A stretch of DNA of 64,000 nt, from assembly GCF_029624125.1 (NCBI RefSeq), contig NZ_JARSBN010000001.1, forward strand, positions 451,901-515,900, read 5' to 3'. The notes under the pieces were generated by a model. It did no database searches and was not told the origin of the DNA. It saw only the letters and a program-made list of their open reading frames with translations. Source of the DNA: Winogradskyella marincola. Lineage in GTDB: Bacteria > Bacteroidota > Bacteroidia > Flavobacteriales > Flavobacteriaceae. The translations under genes and the position numbers were made by a program. Below, piece after piece: positions 10,605-18,888 of this stretch; position 1 is the stretch's first letter; each line of letters opens with the position of its first letter.

Positions 10605-11036
10605 ATGATGAAAAATTTAATAGCAATTCTATTTGTAGGCTTAATAAGTTTAGGCTCATTTGCTCAAGAGAAAAAGGTAGCTAAAATAGAATTTAAAACC
10701 ACAGTTATTGATTACGGAACTATAGAAAAAGGTTCTAATGGTGTAAGAACATTTGAATTTACAAATACAGGAAATGCACCTTTAGTAATTTCTAACGTTA
10801 AATCTACTTGTGGATGTACAGTACCTAAAAAACCAAAAGATCCAATTATGCCTGGCGAAACTGGTGAAATAGAAGTAAAGTATGACACTAAGAGAGTTAA
10901 TCCTATTAGAAAAACTATTACTGTTTTCTCTAATGCTGAAACTCCTACAGTAGCTCTAAAGATTAAAGGATTAGTTATAGATCCTGATAAAACTAGCGTT
11001 TTAGACAAGAAAGAAAAAAGCATGATTGAGCAATAA
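10605..11036 (+). CDS. Secreted DUF1573 domain protein
   Basis: The 143-residue protein has a signal peptide (about 1-20, cleaved near SFAQ) and one DUF1573 domain, an immunoglobulin-like beta fold common in Bacteroidota. The hallmark KSTCGCTVPKKPKDPIMPGE segment is at about 66-85. The precise role of DUF1573 proteins is not established; they are periplasmic or surface proteins and the paired Cys may bind metal or form a disulfide. It is monocistronic, with a strong consensus promoter upstream and a hairpin terminator downstream. Confidence 0.88.
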   Translation: MMKNLIAILFVGLISLGSFAQEKKVAKIEFKTTVIDYGTIEKGSNGVRTFEFTNTGNAPLVISNVKSTCGCTVPKKPKDPIMPGETGEIEVKYDTKRVNPIRKTITVFSNAETPTVALKIKGLVIDPDKTSVLDKKEKSMIEQ

Positions 11037-11060
11037 AACTCAATTATTATAATAAACTAG

Positions 11061-11083
11061 TGAGCTCTCAATCTGAGGGCTCA
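11061..11083 (+). terminator. Terminator after the DUF1573 gene
   Basis: The arms TGAGCTCTCA and TGAGGGCTCA (one G-U pair) with loop ATC are followed by eight T residues interrupted only by the closing A. The hairpin overlaps the last codon of the convergent protease gene. Confidence 0.75.
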
Positions 11084-12423
11084 TTTTTTTTAAAGGCATT
11101 ATCTAACTTAAACCTATACGTTTTTGCCTCTCCATAACGCTCTATTTTGAGCTTAATAGGTCTGCCTGTTTTACCATGCAATATTTCATTGATCTCGTTA
11201 AGTTTTAAATCATAGACTTCTTTTCCGTTTATACTCAATAATATGTCACCTACTCTCAATCCTGAAGCGTAAGCATTAGACGATTTACGCAATTCTACTA
11301 TACTATACATTGGTTTTAGTAGCATTCTATGATTAAAGGAGAGGTCAATTTTCACGGAATTCATTTGATCATTCAAACTATAACCATCGGTTTTGGGTAC
11401 TTTAATCTGTTCTTTTACAAACATGGTTCCGTTATGCTCTAAAACTATTCCGCTATTATTATATGTGAAAGGCTTTTTGAAATAATGGTTCTTTTTAAAA
11501 TACAATTTCTCGTTAATGTAATCTATATACAAATTAAAACGCTTCAAAATATCTCCACCTACACTACCATCTCTTTCTTTGTAAATTCTATTTGTATCTA
11601 CAGAAACCGAGTCTGGATAAGCAACGTTAACATTTTCTAGATTAAAATCATTTAGTTGAAACCCACTAACTTTAGATCTTTTTCCATAAACTGAACCACT
11701 TAATCCTTTGCCTAAGTAATCTCTAAAGAAAAGTGAATCATTAGGTGTTATACCCTCAATTTTGTTTTCAAACAACCACAATGCGTCACTACTACCTGTA
11801 TCTATAAGTAGCTTTACGTCTCTAGAACCTGACTCTAATACAATTTTAGCACCTAAGTAGGGTTTATTTTTATGAATTTCTAATGGAATTGATTGCCATC
11901 GCTTTGATTTCTTTGGTTTAAAAGATTCTGGCTTGTGCAATCTTATAAACTTAGAACTGTAATTAATCTCAACAATAAAGTCTTTAAAAACATCATACCC
12001 AATAATACCATGCACAACAACACCTAGACGTGGTGTAAAATTTATATCTGCATCAAAAACAACATATAAATCCTGATTGGTACCAACTACATCTCCTACC
12101 TTAAATTTGTTATAACTAGATTTTAAAGCTTCAATTTTTCCATCAGCTCCCAAACCATGCAAATAAAAGGTTTTTGTGTTTCTTAAATCGAGAGAATCAT
12201 TAGCCGTTAAATTGAATAAAATAGGCTTACTAACACCTGTATCTAAAACAAAAGACAATTCCACACCATTAATTTCTATTGGAATTATGATAAGATTGGC
12301 AGCAAACTCAAAATCAATTTTATCACTTACGTTATCTTTCAAAAAAAACTGACCTTGAGCAACAACAAACCAACTATTAAAGCATAAAAAGAGCAAAATT
12401 ATATGTGTATAAAGCCTTTTCAA
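11068..12423 (-). CDS. Secreted aspartyl protease (retropepsin-like) with PDZ domain
   Basis: The 451-residue protein has a signal peptide (about 1-22) and two retropepsin-type half domains, each with a catalytic triplet: F-V-L-D61-T-G and L-L-I-D208-T-G-S-S. A PDZ domain follows at about 370-440 (ASGLRVGDILLSINGKEVYDL). Having two DTG half-sites in one chain gives a pepsin-like pseudo-dimer, a layout known in Bacteroidota. The likely location is the periplasm or outer surface; the substrate is unknown. It is convergent with the DUF1573 gene and monocistronic. Confidence 0.88.
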   Translation of the reverse strand: MKRLYTHIILLFLCFNSWFVVAQGQFFLKDNVSDKIDFEFAANLIIIPIEINGVELSFVLDTGVSKPILFNLTANDSLDLRNTKTFYLHGLGADGKIEALKSSYNKFKVGDVVGTNQDLYVVFDADINFTPRLGVVVHGIIGYDVFKDFIVEINYSSKFIRLHKPESFKPKKSKRWQSIPLEIHKNKPYLGAKIVLESGSRDVKLLIDTGSSDALWLFENKIEGITPNDSLFFRDYLGKGLSGSVYGKRSKVSGFQLNDFNLENVNVAYPDSVSVDTNRIYKERDGSVGGDILKRFNLYIDYINEKLYFKKNHYFKKPFTYNNSGIVLEHNGTMFVKEQIKVPKTDGYSLNDQMNSVKIDLSFNHRMLLKPMYSIVELRKSSNAYASGLRVGDILLSINGKEVYDLKLNEINEILHGKTGRPIKLKIERYGEAKTYRFKLDNAFKKNEPSD

Positions 12424-12670
12424 GATTAATTAGATTTTACTGAATTTACAAATCTTTATTCAACTTTACATTTTCAATGTTAATTTTTGTAGAAATTTTA
12501 AGAAATTCAAAATGAAGAGTCTTTACTACATTCTTTAGAGAAACGAGATAAAAATATTTACACAATACTTCAATAACAGTTTAGTCTAAACCAAATTTTG
12601 TGTTTTTTGAGTATAAAATTTAGCGTTTTACAGAAGAATTTTCGGAACTTTGCGCTTTAAATTTTTTACC

Positions 12671-13861
12671 ATGCCTAAAATTTCTGAAAAAGGTATTAAT
12701 ATGCCAGAGTCACCTATTAGAAAATTGGTGCCTTATGCTGAAGAAGCTCACAAACAAGGAAAAACTGTATACTACCTAAACATAGGACAACCAGATATAA
12801 AAACACCTACAGTAGCATTAGATGCTGTAAAAGTTCACTCGTTAGACATCCTTGCCTATTCGAGATCAGAAGGATCTGAAGAATACAGAAAAAAAATAGC
12901 AAAATACTACTTACACAATAATATTGAAGTAGAACATAACGACATCATTGTTACCACAGGTGGTAGTGAGGCTTTGCTTTTTGCTTTCGGTAGTATTATG
13001 GATGAGGATGATGAGATTATTATTCCTGAGCCTTTTTATGCCAACTACAACGGTTTCTCTACTGCATCAAGTGTTAAAGTTGTTCCTGTAATTTCTAAAA
13101 TTGAAGATAACTTTGCCTTGCCTGCAATAGAAGAGTTTGAAAAACTAATTACGCCTAAGACCAAGGCCATTTTAATTTGTAACCCAGGAAATCCTACTGG
13201 TTATTTATACTCTAAAGAAGAAATCAATAAACTTGCTGCTATTGTTAAGAAACACGATTTATTCTTAATTGCTGATGAAGTATACAGAGAGTTTGTATAC
13301 GATGGCATAGAGCATTATTCTATATTACAAGAACCAGGCTTAGAAGAGCATGCAATAGTTATAGATTCTGTATCTAAGCGTTATAGTATGTGTGGTGCTC
13401 GTATTGGTTATTTAGTTTCTAAAAACAAAGAGGTTATAAAAACGGCATTAAAGTTTGCCCAAGCAAGACTAAGTCCACCAACCTTAGCACAGATTGCCAG
13501 TGAAGCTGCCTTACAAACTCCGCAAAGCTATTTTGATGATGTTAAAGAAGAATATGTAAAGCGTAGAAACACTTTAATTGAAGGCTTAGAAAACATTCCT
13601 GGTGTAAAGGTTGCTAAACCTAACGGAGCTTTTTATTGTATAGCAGAATTACCCGTAAAAAACTCTGATGATTTTGCACGTTGGCTATTAGAGTCTTTTG
13701 ATTATGAAAATAGCACTATCATGGTAGCGCCTGCAGCTGGCTTCTACTCTACTCCTGGTGTGGGTCGTAACCAAATAAGGATTGCGTATGTACTTAACGA
13801 AGATAGTCTTAGAATAGCTGTTAAAATATTAGAGGAAGCCCTAAAAGTATATAAAGACTAA
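12671..13861 (+). CDS. PLP-dependent aminotransferase (class I/II)
   Basis: This is a fold-type I aminotransferase of 396 residues, likely acting on aspartate or an aromatic/branched substrate. Visible motifs are YYLNIGQPD (N-terminal substrate segment), CNPGNPTGYLYS (about 174-185), ADEVYREFVYDG, and the PLP lysine K236 in DSVSKRYSMCGARIG. I start at the ATG at 12671. An upstream in-frame TTG at 12650 would place the start inside a TTTG promoter-like element (GAACTTTG), so the ATG is preferred. The next gene, murB, begins 1 bp after the stop, which indicates one transcript. Confidence 0.9.
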   Translation: MPKISEKGINMPESPIRKLVPYAEEAHKQGKTVYYLNIGQPDIKTPTVALDAVKVHSLDILAYSRSEGSEEYRKKIAKYYLHNNIEVEHNDIIVTTGGSEALLFAFGSIMDEDDEIIIPEPFYANYNGFSTASSVKVVPVISKIEDNFALPAIEEFEKLITPKTKAILICNPGNPTGYLYSKEEINKLAAIVKKHDLFLIADEVYREFVYDGIEHYSILQEPGLEEHAIVIDSVSKRYSMCGARIGYLVSKNKEVIKTALKFAQARLSPPTLAQIASEAALQTPQSYFDDVKEEYVKRRNTLIEGLENIPGVKVAKPNGAFYCIAELPVKNSDDFARWLLESFDYENSTIMVAPAAGFYSTPGVGRNQIRIAYVLNEDSLRIAVKILEEALKVYKD

Positions 13862-13862
13862 T

Positions 13863-14876
13863 ATGGTTATAGAGCACAATGTTTCATTACAACCTTTTAA
13901 TACTTTTGGCTTAGATGCCAAAGCAAAATCGTATTGCAATATTACTAATGAAGCAGCTCTAATTGAGGTTTTAAAAACCCAAAGCAACCAACCAATATTT
14001 ATTCTTGGTGGCGGAAGCAATATGCTCCTCACAAAAGATATAGAAGCGCTAGTGCTTCATATAAACCTTAAAGGCATTGAAGTAGTCAATGAAACTGATG
14101 ACACTGTTTTTGTTAAAGCTATGGCTGGCGAAAACTGGCATCAGTTTGTCCTTTGGTGCATAGAGCACAATTATGGTGGTATTGAAAACCTATCTTTAAT
14201 TCCTGGTAATGTTGGAACATCTCCTATTCAAAATATAGGAGCCTATGGTGTAGAATTAAAAGATGTTTTTGAAAGTTGCGAAGCTATTAACGTTAATACT
14301 CAAGACACAAGAACTTTTACAAAAGAAGATTGCAAATTTGGGTATAGAGAATCTGTTTTTAAACAAGATTTAAAAGGCGAATACATCATTACAAGTGTTA
14401 CATTTAAGCTTAGCAAACAAAACCATAGTCTACATACAGATTATGGTGCTATTAAGCAACAGCTACAAACATCTAGCATTGAAAACCCAACAATAAAAGA
14501 TGTGTCTAATGCTGTAATAGCAATACGACAAAGTAAATTACCAGCCCCAAAAGAAATAGGCAATAGCGGAAGTTTCTTTAAAAATCCTGTGATTACTTCA
14601 GATCAGTTTAAAACATTACAATCTAACTTTCCGGAGGTACCTTCGTACAAAGTTTCGGATACTTTGGTTAAGGTTCCTGCTGGATGGCTTATAGAACAGG
14701 CTGGCTTTAAAGGCAAACGTTTTAAAGATTATGGTGTACACAAAAAACAAGCCTTAGTGCTAGTAAATTATGGCAATGCTAACGGCAACGACATTTATGA
14801 TTTGGCACTCTTAATTCAAAAAACAATAAAACGAATTTTTAATATTTCTATAGAGACAGAAGTAAACATTATATAA
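13863..14876 (+). CDS. murB: UDP-N-acetylenolpyruvoylglucosamine reductase
   Basis: MurB reduces UDP-GlcNAc-enolpyruvate to UDP-MurNAc with NADPH and FAD in peptidoglycan precursor synthesis. The 337-residue length and inserted loops fit type I (E. coli-like) MurB. FAD contacts are ILGGGSNMLL (48-57) and IPGNVGTSPIQNIGAYG (113-129). Catalytic residues are R162 in FGYRES, S237 in GNSGSFFKNP, and a Glu near the C-terminus (ETEVNII). It starts 1 bp after the aminotransferase stop and is followed by a hairpin. Confidence 0.96.
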   Translation: MVIEHNVSLQPFNTFGLDAKAKSYCNITNEAALIEVLKTQSNQPIFILGGGSNMLLTKDIEALVLHINLKGIEVVNETDDTVFVKAMAGENWHQFVLWCIEHNYGGIENLSLIPGNVGTSPIQNIGAYGVELKDVFESCEAINVNTQDTRTFTKEDCKFGYRESVFKQDLKGEYIITSVTFKLSKQNHSLHTDYGAIKQQLQTSSIENPTIKDVSNAVIAIRQSKLPAPKEIGNSGSFFKNPVITSDQFKTLQSNFPEVPSYKVSDTLVKVPAGWLIEQAGFKGKRFKDYGVHKKQALVLVNYGNANGNDIYDLALLIQKTIKRIFNISIETEVNII

Positions 14877-14879
14877 AAG

Positions 14880-14909
14880 CAAAAGTCGTAATGAGGGTTA
14901 CGACTTTTG
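14880..14909 (+). terminator. Terminator-like hairpin after murB
   Basis: A perfect 12-bp stem CAAAAGTCGTAA / TTACGACTTTTG with loop TGAGGG starts 4 bp after the murB stop. The T-tract is short (four T), so termination efficiency is uncertain. Confidence 0.55.
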
Positions 14910-15072
14910 AATGTAGAATAATCTTTTAAAAATGCTATTAACCAATCTCTCTGAAAAAAATGATTATTCTAACTTTATATTGTTAAATACTTATTTACGG
15001 TATTTAATTATATTTACGATTACAAATCCATTTTGGATGTTTTAAAAATCTAAAAACCAAGATTTTAACATT

Positions 15073-15609
15073 TTGAGCGTTACACCAACCGAACAAAAAA
15101 TAATCGATTTACTAGGCAAAGGCGACAAGCGTGCGTTAAATCTGTTATACGAAAACTATTCTAACAGCCTTTATGGTGTAATTTTAAAAGTAACCATAAA
15201 CGAAGAAATTGCTCAAGACGCCTTGCAGGAGACCTTTATAAAAGTTTGGAAAAACGCCCATAAATACGACCCTTCAAAGGCAAAGCTATTTACGTGGTTG
15301 TTTAGAATTGCACGAAACACAGCTATAGACAAATTAAGAAGTTTTAATAATAGATATCAGAAAGAAGTCCAAATCGATACTTCTAACGTATATATCTTAC
15401 CATCAAGTAATTTAAACCAAGACGTCTTGGATATTAAAGAGCATGTTGGACGACTCGAAGAAAAGTACCAAATTGTGTTAGACGCCTTATTTTTTCAAGG
15501 CATGACACAACAAGAAGCTAGTGATGAATTAGACATTCCTCTTGGTACCATAAAATCGAGATTAAAAATAGGATTACGTGAACTCAAAAAAGTTTACGAC
15601 CCAGAATAA
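15073..15609 (+). CDS. ECF RNA polymerase sigma factor
   Basis: The 178-residue protein has sigma region 2 (about 22-90: LYENYSNSLYGVI, AQDALQETFIKVWKNA, LFTWLFRIARNTAIDKLR) and region 4 (about 125-175: QGMTQQEASDELDIPLGTIKSRLKIGLRELKK). Region 3 is absent, as in ECF sigmas. The TTG start at 15073 is the only reasonable start, because the next Met lies inside region 4. An anti-sigma gene begins 7 bp downstream, so this pair is a membrane-signalled transcription switch. The signal is not evident. Confidence 0.93.
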   Translation: MSVTPTEQKIIDLLGKGDKRALNLLYENYSNSLYGVILKVTINEEIAQDALQETFIKVWKNAHKYDPSKAKLFTWLFRIARNTAIDKLRSFNNRYQKEVQIDTSNVYILPSSNLNQDVLDIKEHVGRLEEKYQIVLDALFFQGMTQQEASDELDIPLGTIKSRLKIGLRELKKVYDPE

Positions 15610-15616
15610 AAGAATT

Positions 15617-16408
15617 ATGGAAACAAAATTACATACCTTTTTAAATTCTGACTTACTAAACAAATACTTAGTAGGTGAAACTTCCTATGAAGAAACTAAG
15701 GAAGTAGAATTTTTTATTAGTAATTATCCTGAAGCTGCCGAAGCTTATGAAAAACTTCAGAATAATTTAGAGATTATTGCTAAGGCTGGTGCTGTAGATG
15801 TTCCTAAAAACATTTTAGGAAACATTCTAGATGCCTTAGAAGATACTAATGACACTAAAGTGATACAATTAGTACAGCACAAAAAGACTCCATGGTACAG
15901 TATTGCTGCAACAGCAGCTGCAGTTTTATTTGCTGTATCTTCATTTTTCTTGTATCAAAAAAACAAGAATCTTTTAGATGAAAACAATGTAGTTATTGAT
16001 GAGATTTACGACTTAAGAAGTGACATAGAAAAAAACAACAATATGTTATCTGAGTTATCTTCTGAATTAGACAAGTTAAACAATCCTGATGCAAGAAAAT
16101 ACATTATAAGCGGTAACGAAAGAGCTAAAGATCTTAAAACTGTAGCATATATAAATCCGGTAGACAAAACATCTATGATAGATGTTATTAAGTTACCTGA
16201 GCTACCAGAAGATCAGCATTACCAAATATGGGCAGAACTACAAGACAGAATGGTAAATATTGGCATATTAGATAAGTCTGACCGCAAGATGAAACAAATT
16301 CCTTACATGGAAGATGCCTTAGCATTGAGTATTAAAATTGGTAAGGACGGAGAAGAAACCAATGAAAACAATACCGAAGTTGCTGAAATCTCATTAAAAG
16401 AGAAATAA
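15617..16408 (+). CDS. Anti-sigma factor, RskA-type
   Basis: The 263-residue protein has a cytoplasmic N-terminal sigma-binding region (LNKYLVGETSYEETKEVEFFISNYPE, about 11-36), one membrane helix at about 93-115 (SIAATAAAVLFAVSSFF), a periplasmic coiled coil (about 117-155), and a C-terminal RskA-like domain (HYQIWAELQDRMVNIGIL, about 195-215). It should hold the sigma factor encoded just upstream inactive at the membrane until regulated proteolysis. I use the ATG at 15617, not a start inside the sigma gene. A strong terminator follows. Confidence 0.88.
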   Translation: METKLHTFLNSDLLNKYLVGETSYEETKEVEFFISNYPEAAEAYEKLQNNLEIIAKAGAVDVPKNILGNILDALEDTNDTKVIQLVQHKKTPWYSIAATAAAVLFAVSSFFLYQKNKNLLDENNVVIDEIYDLRSDIEKNNNMLSELSSELDKLNNPDARKYIISGNERAKDLKTVAYINPVDKTSMIDVIKLPELPEDQHYQIWAELQDRMVNIGILDKSDRKMKQIPYMEDALALSIKIGKDGEETNENNTEVAEISLKEK

Positions 16409-16427
16409 GATTTACAAGAAACTAAAA

Positions 16428-16451
16428 AAGAGGCGCAAAATTGCGCCTCTT
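16428..16451 (+). terminator. Rho-independent terminator after the sigma/anti-sigma pair
   Basis: A perfect stem AAGAGGCGCAA / TTGCGCCTCTT with a 2-nt AA loop (practical loop larger) is flanked by an A-tract and nine T residues. It is probably bidirectional. Confidence 0.85.
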
Positions 16452-16536
16452 TTTTTTTGATTAAAATTAATAGCGTCTAAAATAACCAGCTACCAAATCA
16501 TATAATTTAAAGCTTATAAATTTTATTATAAAGCCT

Positions 16537-16544
16537 TATCTTTG
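16537..16544 (+). promoter_or_regulatory. -7 promoter box TATCTTTG
   Basis: This is a full TAnnTTTG match 20 bp before the ATG of the small membrane protein at 16564. It also serves the glycosyltransferase and sigma genes behind it. Confidence 0.6.
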
Positions 16545-16563
16545 CACAAAACATACAAGTAAA

Positions 16564-16767
16564 ATGAAATTATTACTTCTCACATTAGGAATGTTAGCTT
16601 TGGCTGTTGCAGGTATTGCAATAAAAATCTGGGCAAAAAAAGATGGTAAATTTGCAGGTACTTGTGCTAGTCAAAACCCAATGCTAAACAAAGAAGGTGA
16701 AGCCTGTGGTTTTTGCGGAAAAACACCAGATCAATTTCAAGATTGTAGCGAACCTCAACACTCTTAA
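16564..16767 (+). CDS. Small Cys-rich membrane protein (67 aa), function unknown
   Basis: It has an N-terminal membrane helix (about 2-24, very Leu/Ala-rich) followed by a soluble tail with four Cys: GTCASQNP, then ACGFCGKTPDQFQDC. The CGFC pair resembles thioredoxin-like or metal-binding CxxC motifs, but the domain is too short to be a thioredoxin fold. A consensus promoter box lies 20 bp upstream. It is followed 6 bp later by a glycosyltransferase. Small proteins of this type occur widely in Flavobacteriaceae; I know no assigned function. Confidence 0.75.
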   Translation: MKLLLLTLGMLALAVAGIAIKIWAKKDGKFAGTCASQNPMLNKEGEACGFCGKTPDQFQDCSEPQHS

Positions 16768-16773
16768 ATTTTA

Positions 16774-17886
16774 ATGAGCTTTACCTCTATACTATTTATA
16801 GTATTCTTGGTTATAGTTGGCATACAGCTTATTTATTATTTAGCTTTTCTCTTTTCTTTTTCAATCCAACGCGAAGAAACTAAACCGAAAAAGCACATAC
16901 CGCTTTCTATAATTATTTGTGCCAAAAACGAGGCTAACAATTTAGAAAAAAACCTCCCTTATATTCTTAAACAAGAATACAGTAATTTTGAAGTTGTGCT
17001 GGTTAATGACAGTTCGTCTGACGAAACGCTTGAAGTTATGGCGCAATTCAAAGCCAGCAATAGTAACATCAAAATAGTAGATGTAAAATCTAACGAAACA
17101 TTTTGGGGAAATAAAAAATATGCACTTACATTAGGCATAAAAGCGTCTAGCCATGATTTTTTAGTTTTTACTGATGCCGATTGCAAACCAAACTCTAACG
17201 ATTGGCTTGCCGAAGTAAGTAGTAAATTTTCTAATCAAAAAGCTATTGTGCTGGGTTACGGAGCTTATTCTAAAAAGAAATACTCCTTGCTTAACGCTCT
17301 TATAAGATTTGAAACTATTACAACAGCATTACAATACTTTGCATATGCCAAATTAGGAATCCCATACATGGGAGTTGGCAGAAACATGGCTTACAGAAGA
17401 GAACTATTCTTTAACAACAATGGGTTTAATAGTCATATGGCTATAAAATCTGGAGATGATGACTTGTTTATTAATGAAGTTGCCAATGCCAAGAATACAG
17501 ACATTATTGTTACAAAGGAAAGCTTTACCATTTCTGAACCTAAAAACTCATTTAAAGATTGGGTATTACAAAAACGACGACATGTAAGTACTGCCAAATT
17601 TTATAAAAGTAAGCACAAGTTTTTATTGGGCTTATTTTATATATCGCAACTATTATTCTGGATTTTAGGAATTACTCTTGTAGTGCTAAGTTTTAAAATT
17701 CAGTGGATCTTGGCTGTCATTGCGCTTCGTTTTACAATTCAGTTATTGTGCTTTGGTCTTACCGCAAAAAAACTAGACGACGTTAATCTTGTGTTTTTAG
17801 CACCTATTCTAGAAATATTTTTAGTTAGCTCGCAATTAAGTATCTTTATTGCTAATCTTATATCTACACCTAAACATTGGAAATAA
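16774..17886 (+). CDS. Membrane glycosyltransferase, family 2
   Basis: The 370-residue protein has an N-terminal membrane helix (about 3-25), a GT-A domain with SIIICAKNEANNL (about 46-58), VVLVNDSSSDET (about 74-85) and the metal-binding DXD-type motif FTDADCKP (about 132-139), then KSGDDDLFINEVA and the QKRRHVSTAKFY segment, the QxxRW-like position. C-terminal helices lie at about 290-365. It probably builds a lipid-linked or surface glycan from a nucleotide sugar; donor and acceptor are unknown. Its last 10 bp overlap the next gene. Confidence 0.9.
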   Translation: MSFTSILFIVFLVIVGIQLIYYLAFLFSFSIQREETKPKKHIPLSIIICAKNEANNLEKNLPYILKQEYSNFEVVLVNDSSSDETLEVMAQFKASNSNIKIVDVKSNETFWGNKKYALTLGIKASSHDFLVFTDADCKPNSNDWLAEVSSKFSNQKAIVLGYGAYSKKKYSLLNALIRFETITTALQYFAYAKLGIPYMGVGRNMAYRRELFFNNNGFNSHMAIKSGDDDLFINEVANAKNTDIIVTKESFTISEPKNSFKDWVLQKRRHVSTAKFYKSKHKFLLGLFYISQLLFWILGITLVVLSFKIQWILAVIALRFTIQLLCFGLTAKKLDDVNLVFLAPILEIFLVSSQLSIFIANLISTPKHWK

Positions 17887-18422
17887 CAGACGCAATTTAT
17901 AGAGCTAAACAAAATGATCAGATTGCGTTTAATTTTCTTCTTGATACATTTTGGAATGATGTGTATTCTTTTCAGCTTATGCGTACTCAAAACGAAAATG
18001 ATGCTGAAGACATAACCATCCAAACTTTTTCTAAAGCTTTTGATAAAATAGATACTTATGATGAAAATTATAAGTTTAAAACCTGGCTTATTACCATTTC
18101 AAAAAACATACATATAGATCTGGTAAGAAAACAAAAAAAATCTATACAAAACACCTCAAAGGACAACGAAGATATCTATTTAGATATTGTAGATGACTCA
18201 CCTACTCCTGAAGATAAGATTATTACTGAGCAAAATCTTGCAAAGCTATTAAGAGACATAAAAAAGCTAAAACCACATTACCAGCAGGTTATTAACTTAA
18301 GGTATTTTCAAGAATTGAGTTATAAGGAAATTTCGGAAGAACTTAATGAACCCATTAATAATGTTAAGGTAAAACTTCTACGTGCTAAAAAACTTCTTGC
18401 TGCGATTATTACTAAAGCATAA
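17877..18422 (+). CDS. ECF RNA polymerase sigma factor
   Basis: The 181-residue sigma factor has region 2 (FWNDVYSFQLMRTQNENDAEDITIQTFSKAFDKI; FKTWLITISKNIHIDLVRK) and region 4 (LKPHYQQVINLRYFQELSYKEISEELNEPINNVKVKLLRAKKLL). The start is a TTG at 17877 inside the end of the glycosyltransferase gene; no ATG exists before region 2, so it is probably translationally coupled. Unlike the sigma factor at 15 kb, no anti-sigma gene accompanies it. A good terminator follows immediately. Confidence 0.9.
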   Translation: MEITDAIYRAKQNDQIAFNFLLDTFWNDVYSFQLMRTQNENDAEDITIQTFSKAFDKIDTYDENYKFKTWLITISKNIHIDLVRKQKKSIQNTSKDNEDIYLDIVDDSPTPEDKIITEQNLAKLLRDIKKLKPHYQQVINLRYFQELSYKEISEELNEPINNVKVKLLRAKKLLAAIITKA

Positions 18423-18424
18423 AA

Positions 18425-18452
18425 AAAAGCATCCTTAAATAAGGACGCTTTT
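18425..18452 (+). terminator. Terminator after the ECF sigma gene
   Basis: Arms AAAAGC-a-TCCTTA and TAAGGA-c-GCTTTT pair with one internal A/C mismatch and a 2-nt apex. It sits 3 bp after the stop. Confidence 0.7.
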
Positions 18453-18486
18453 GGCTTATATTTTTAGCTGAGAACAACTGTAACTA

Positions 18487-18888
18487 TTATGCAGTAACCA
18501 CTTCTTGCAAAATATTCTTTAGCGTTTCTGCTGTTATAGGTTTTACAACATAATTAGATATGCTCTCGTACTTTTTAGCACGTTGTAAATCTGCTGGATC
18601 AATAGATGAACTTACAATGTATATCGTAACTTCTTTATGAGATTCTATCTGAATAAATTCATCTAGAAACTGCCATCCATCCATTATTGGCATGTTAATA
18701 TCCAACAAAATAACTTCAGGAATTTTTTCTCCTGTAAGCATAATTGGTTTTAAATTGTTGATGGCTTCCTGCCCATTATTAAAGACCATAAAAGAGTGGC
18801 AAAAGTTTGCAAGCTCCATCATTCTTTTAGCCCCAAAAATAAAGATTGGATCATCATCAATTATACAGGCTACATCAATTTTTTTCAT
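18487..18888 (-). CDS. Response regulator, receiver domain only
   Basis: This 133-residue CheY-like protein has no output domain. The acidic pocket is IIDDDP (about 10-13), the phosphoacceptor is D63 in ILLDINMPIMDGW, a conserved Ser triplet (YIVSSSID) stands at the Thr/Ser position, and the Lys is in NYVVKPIT. Its start overlaps the 3' end of the upstream kinase gene by 14 bp, so the two are co-translated and functionally paired. Output must be by protein-protein contact. Confidence 0.92.
   Translation of the reverse strand: MKKIDVACIIDDDPIFIFGAKRMMELANFCHSFMVFNNGQEAINNLKPIMLTGEKIPEVILLDINMPIMDGWQFLDEFIQIESHKEVTIYIVSSSIDPADLQRAKKYESISNYVVKPITAETLKNILQEVVTA

Noticed and set aside
12650..12670. 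TTG start for the aminotransferase
   Set aside because: It would begin within a TTTG promoter-like element; the ATG at 12671 gives the normal N-terminus.
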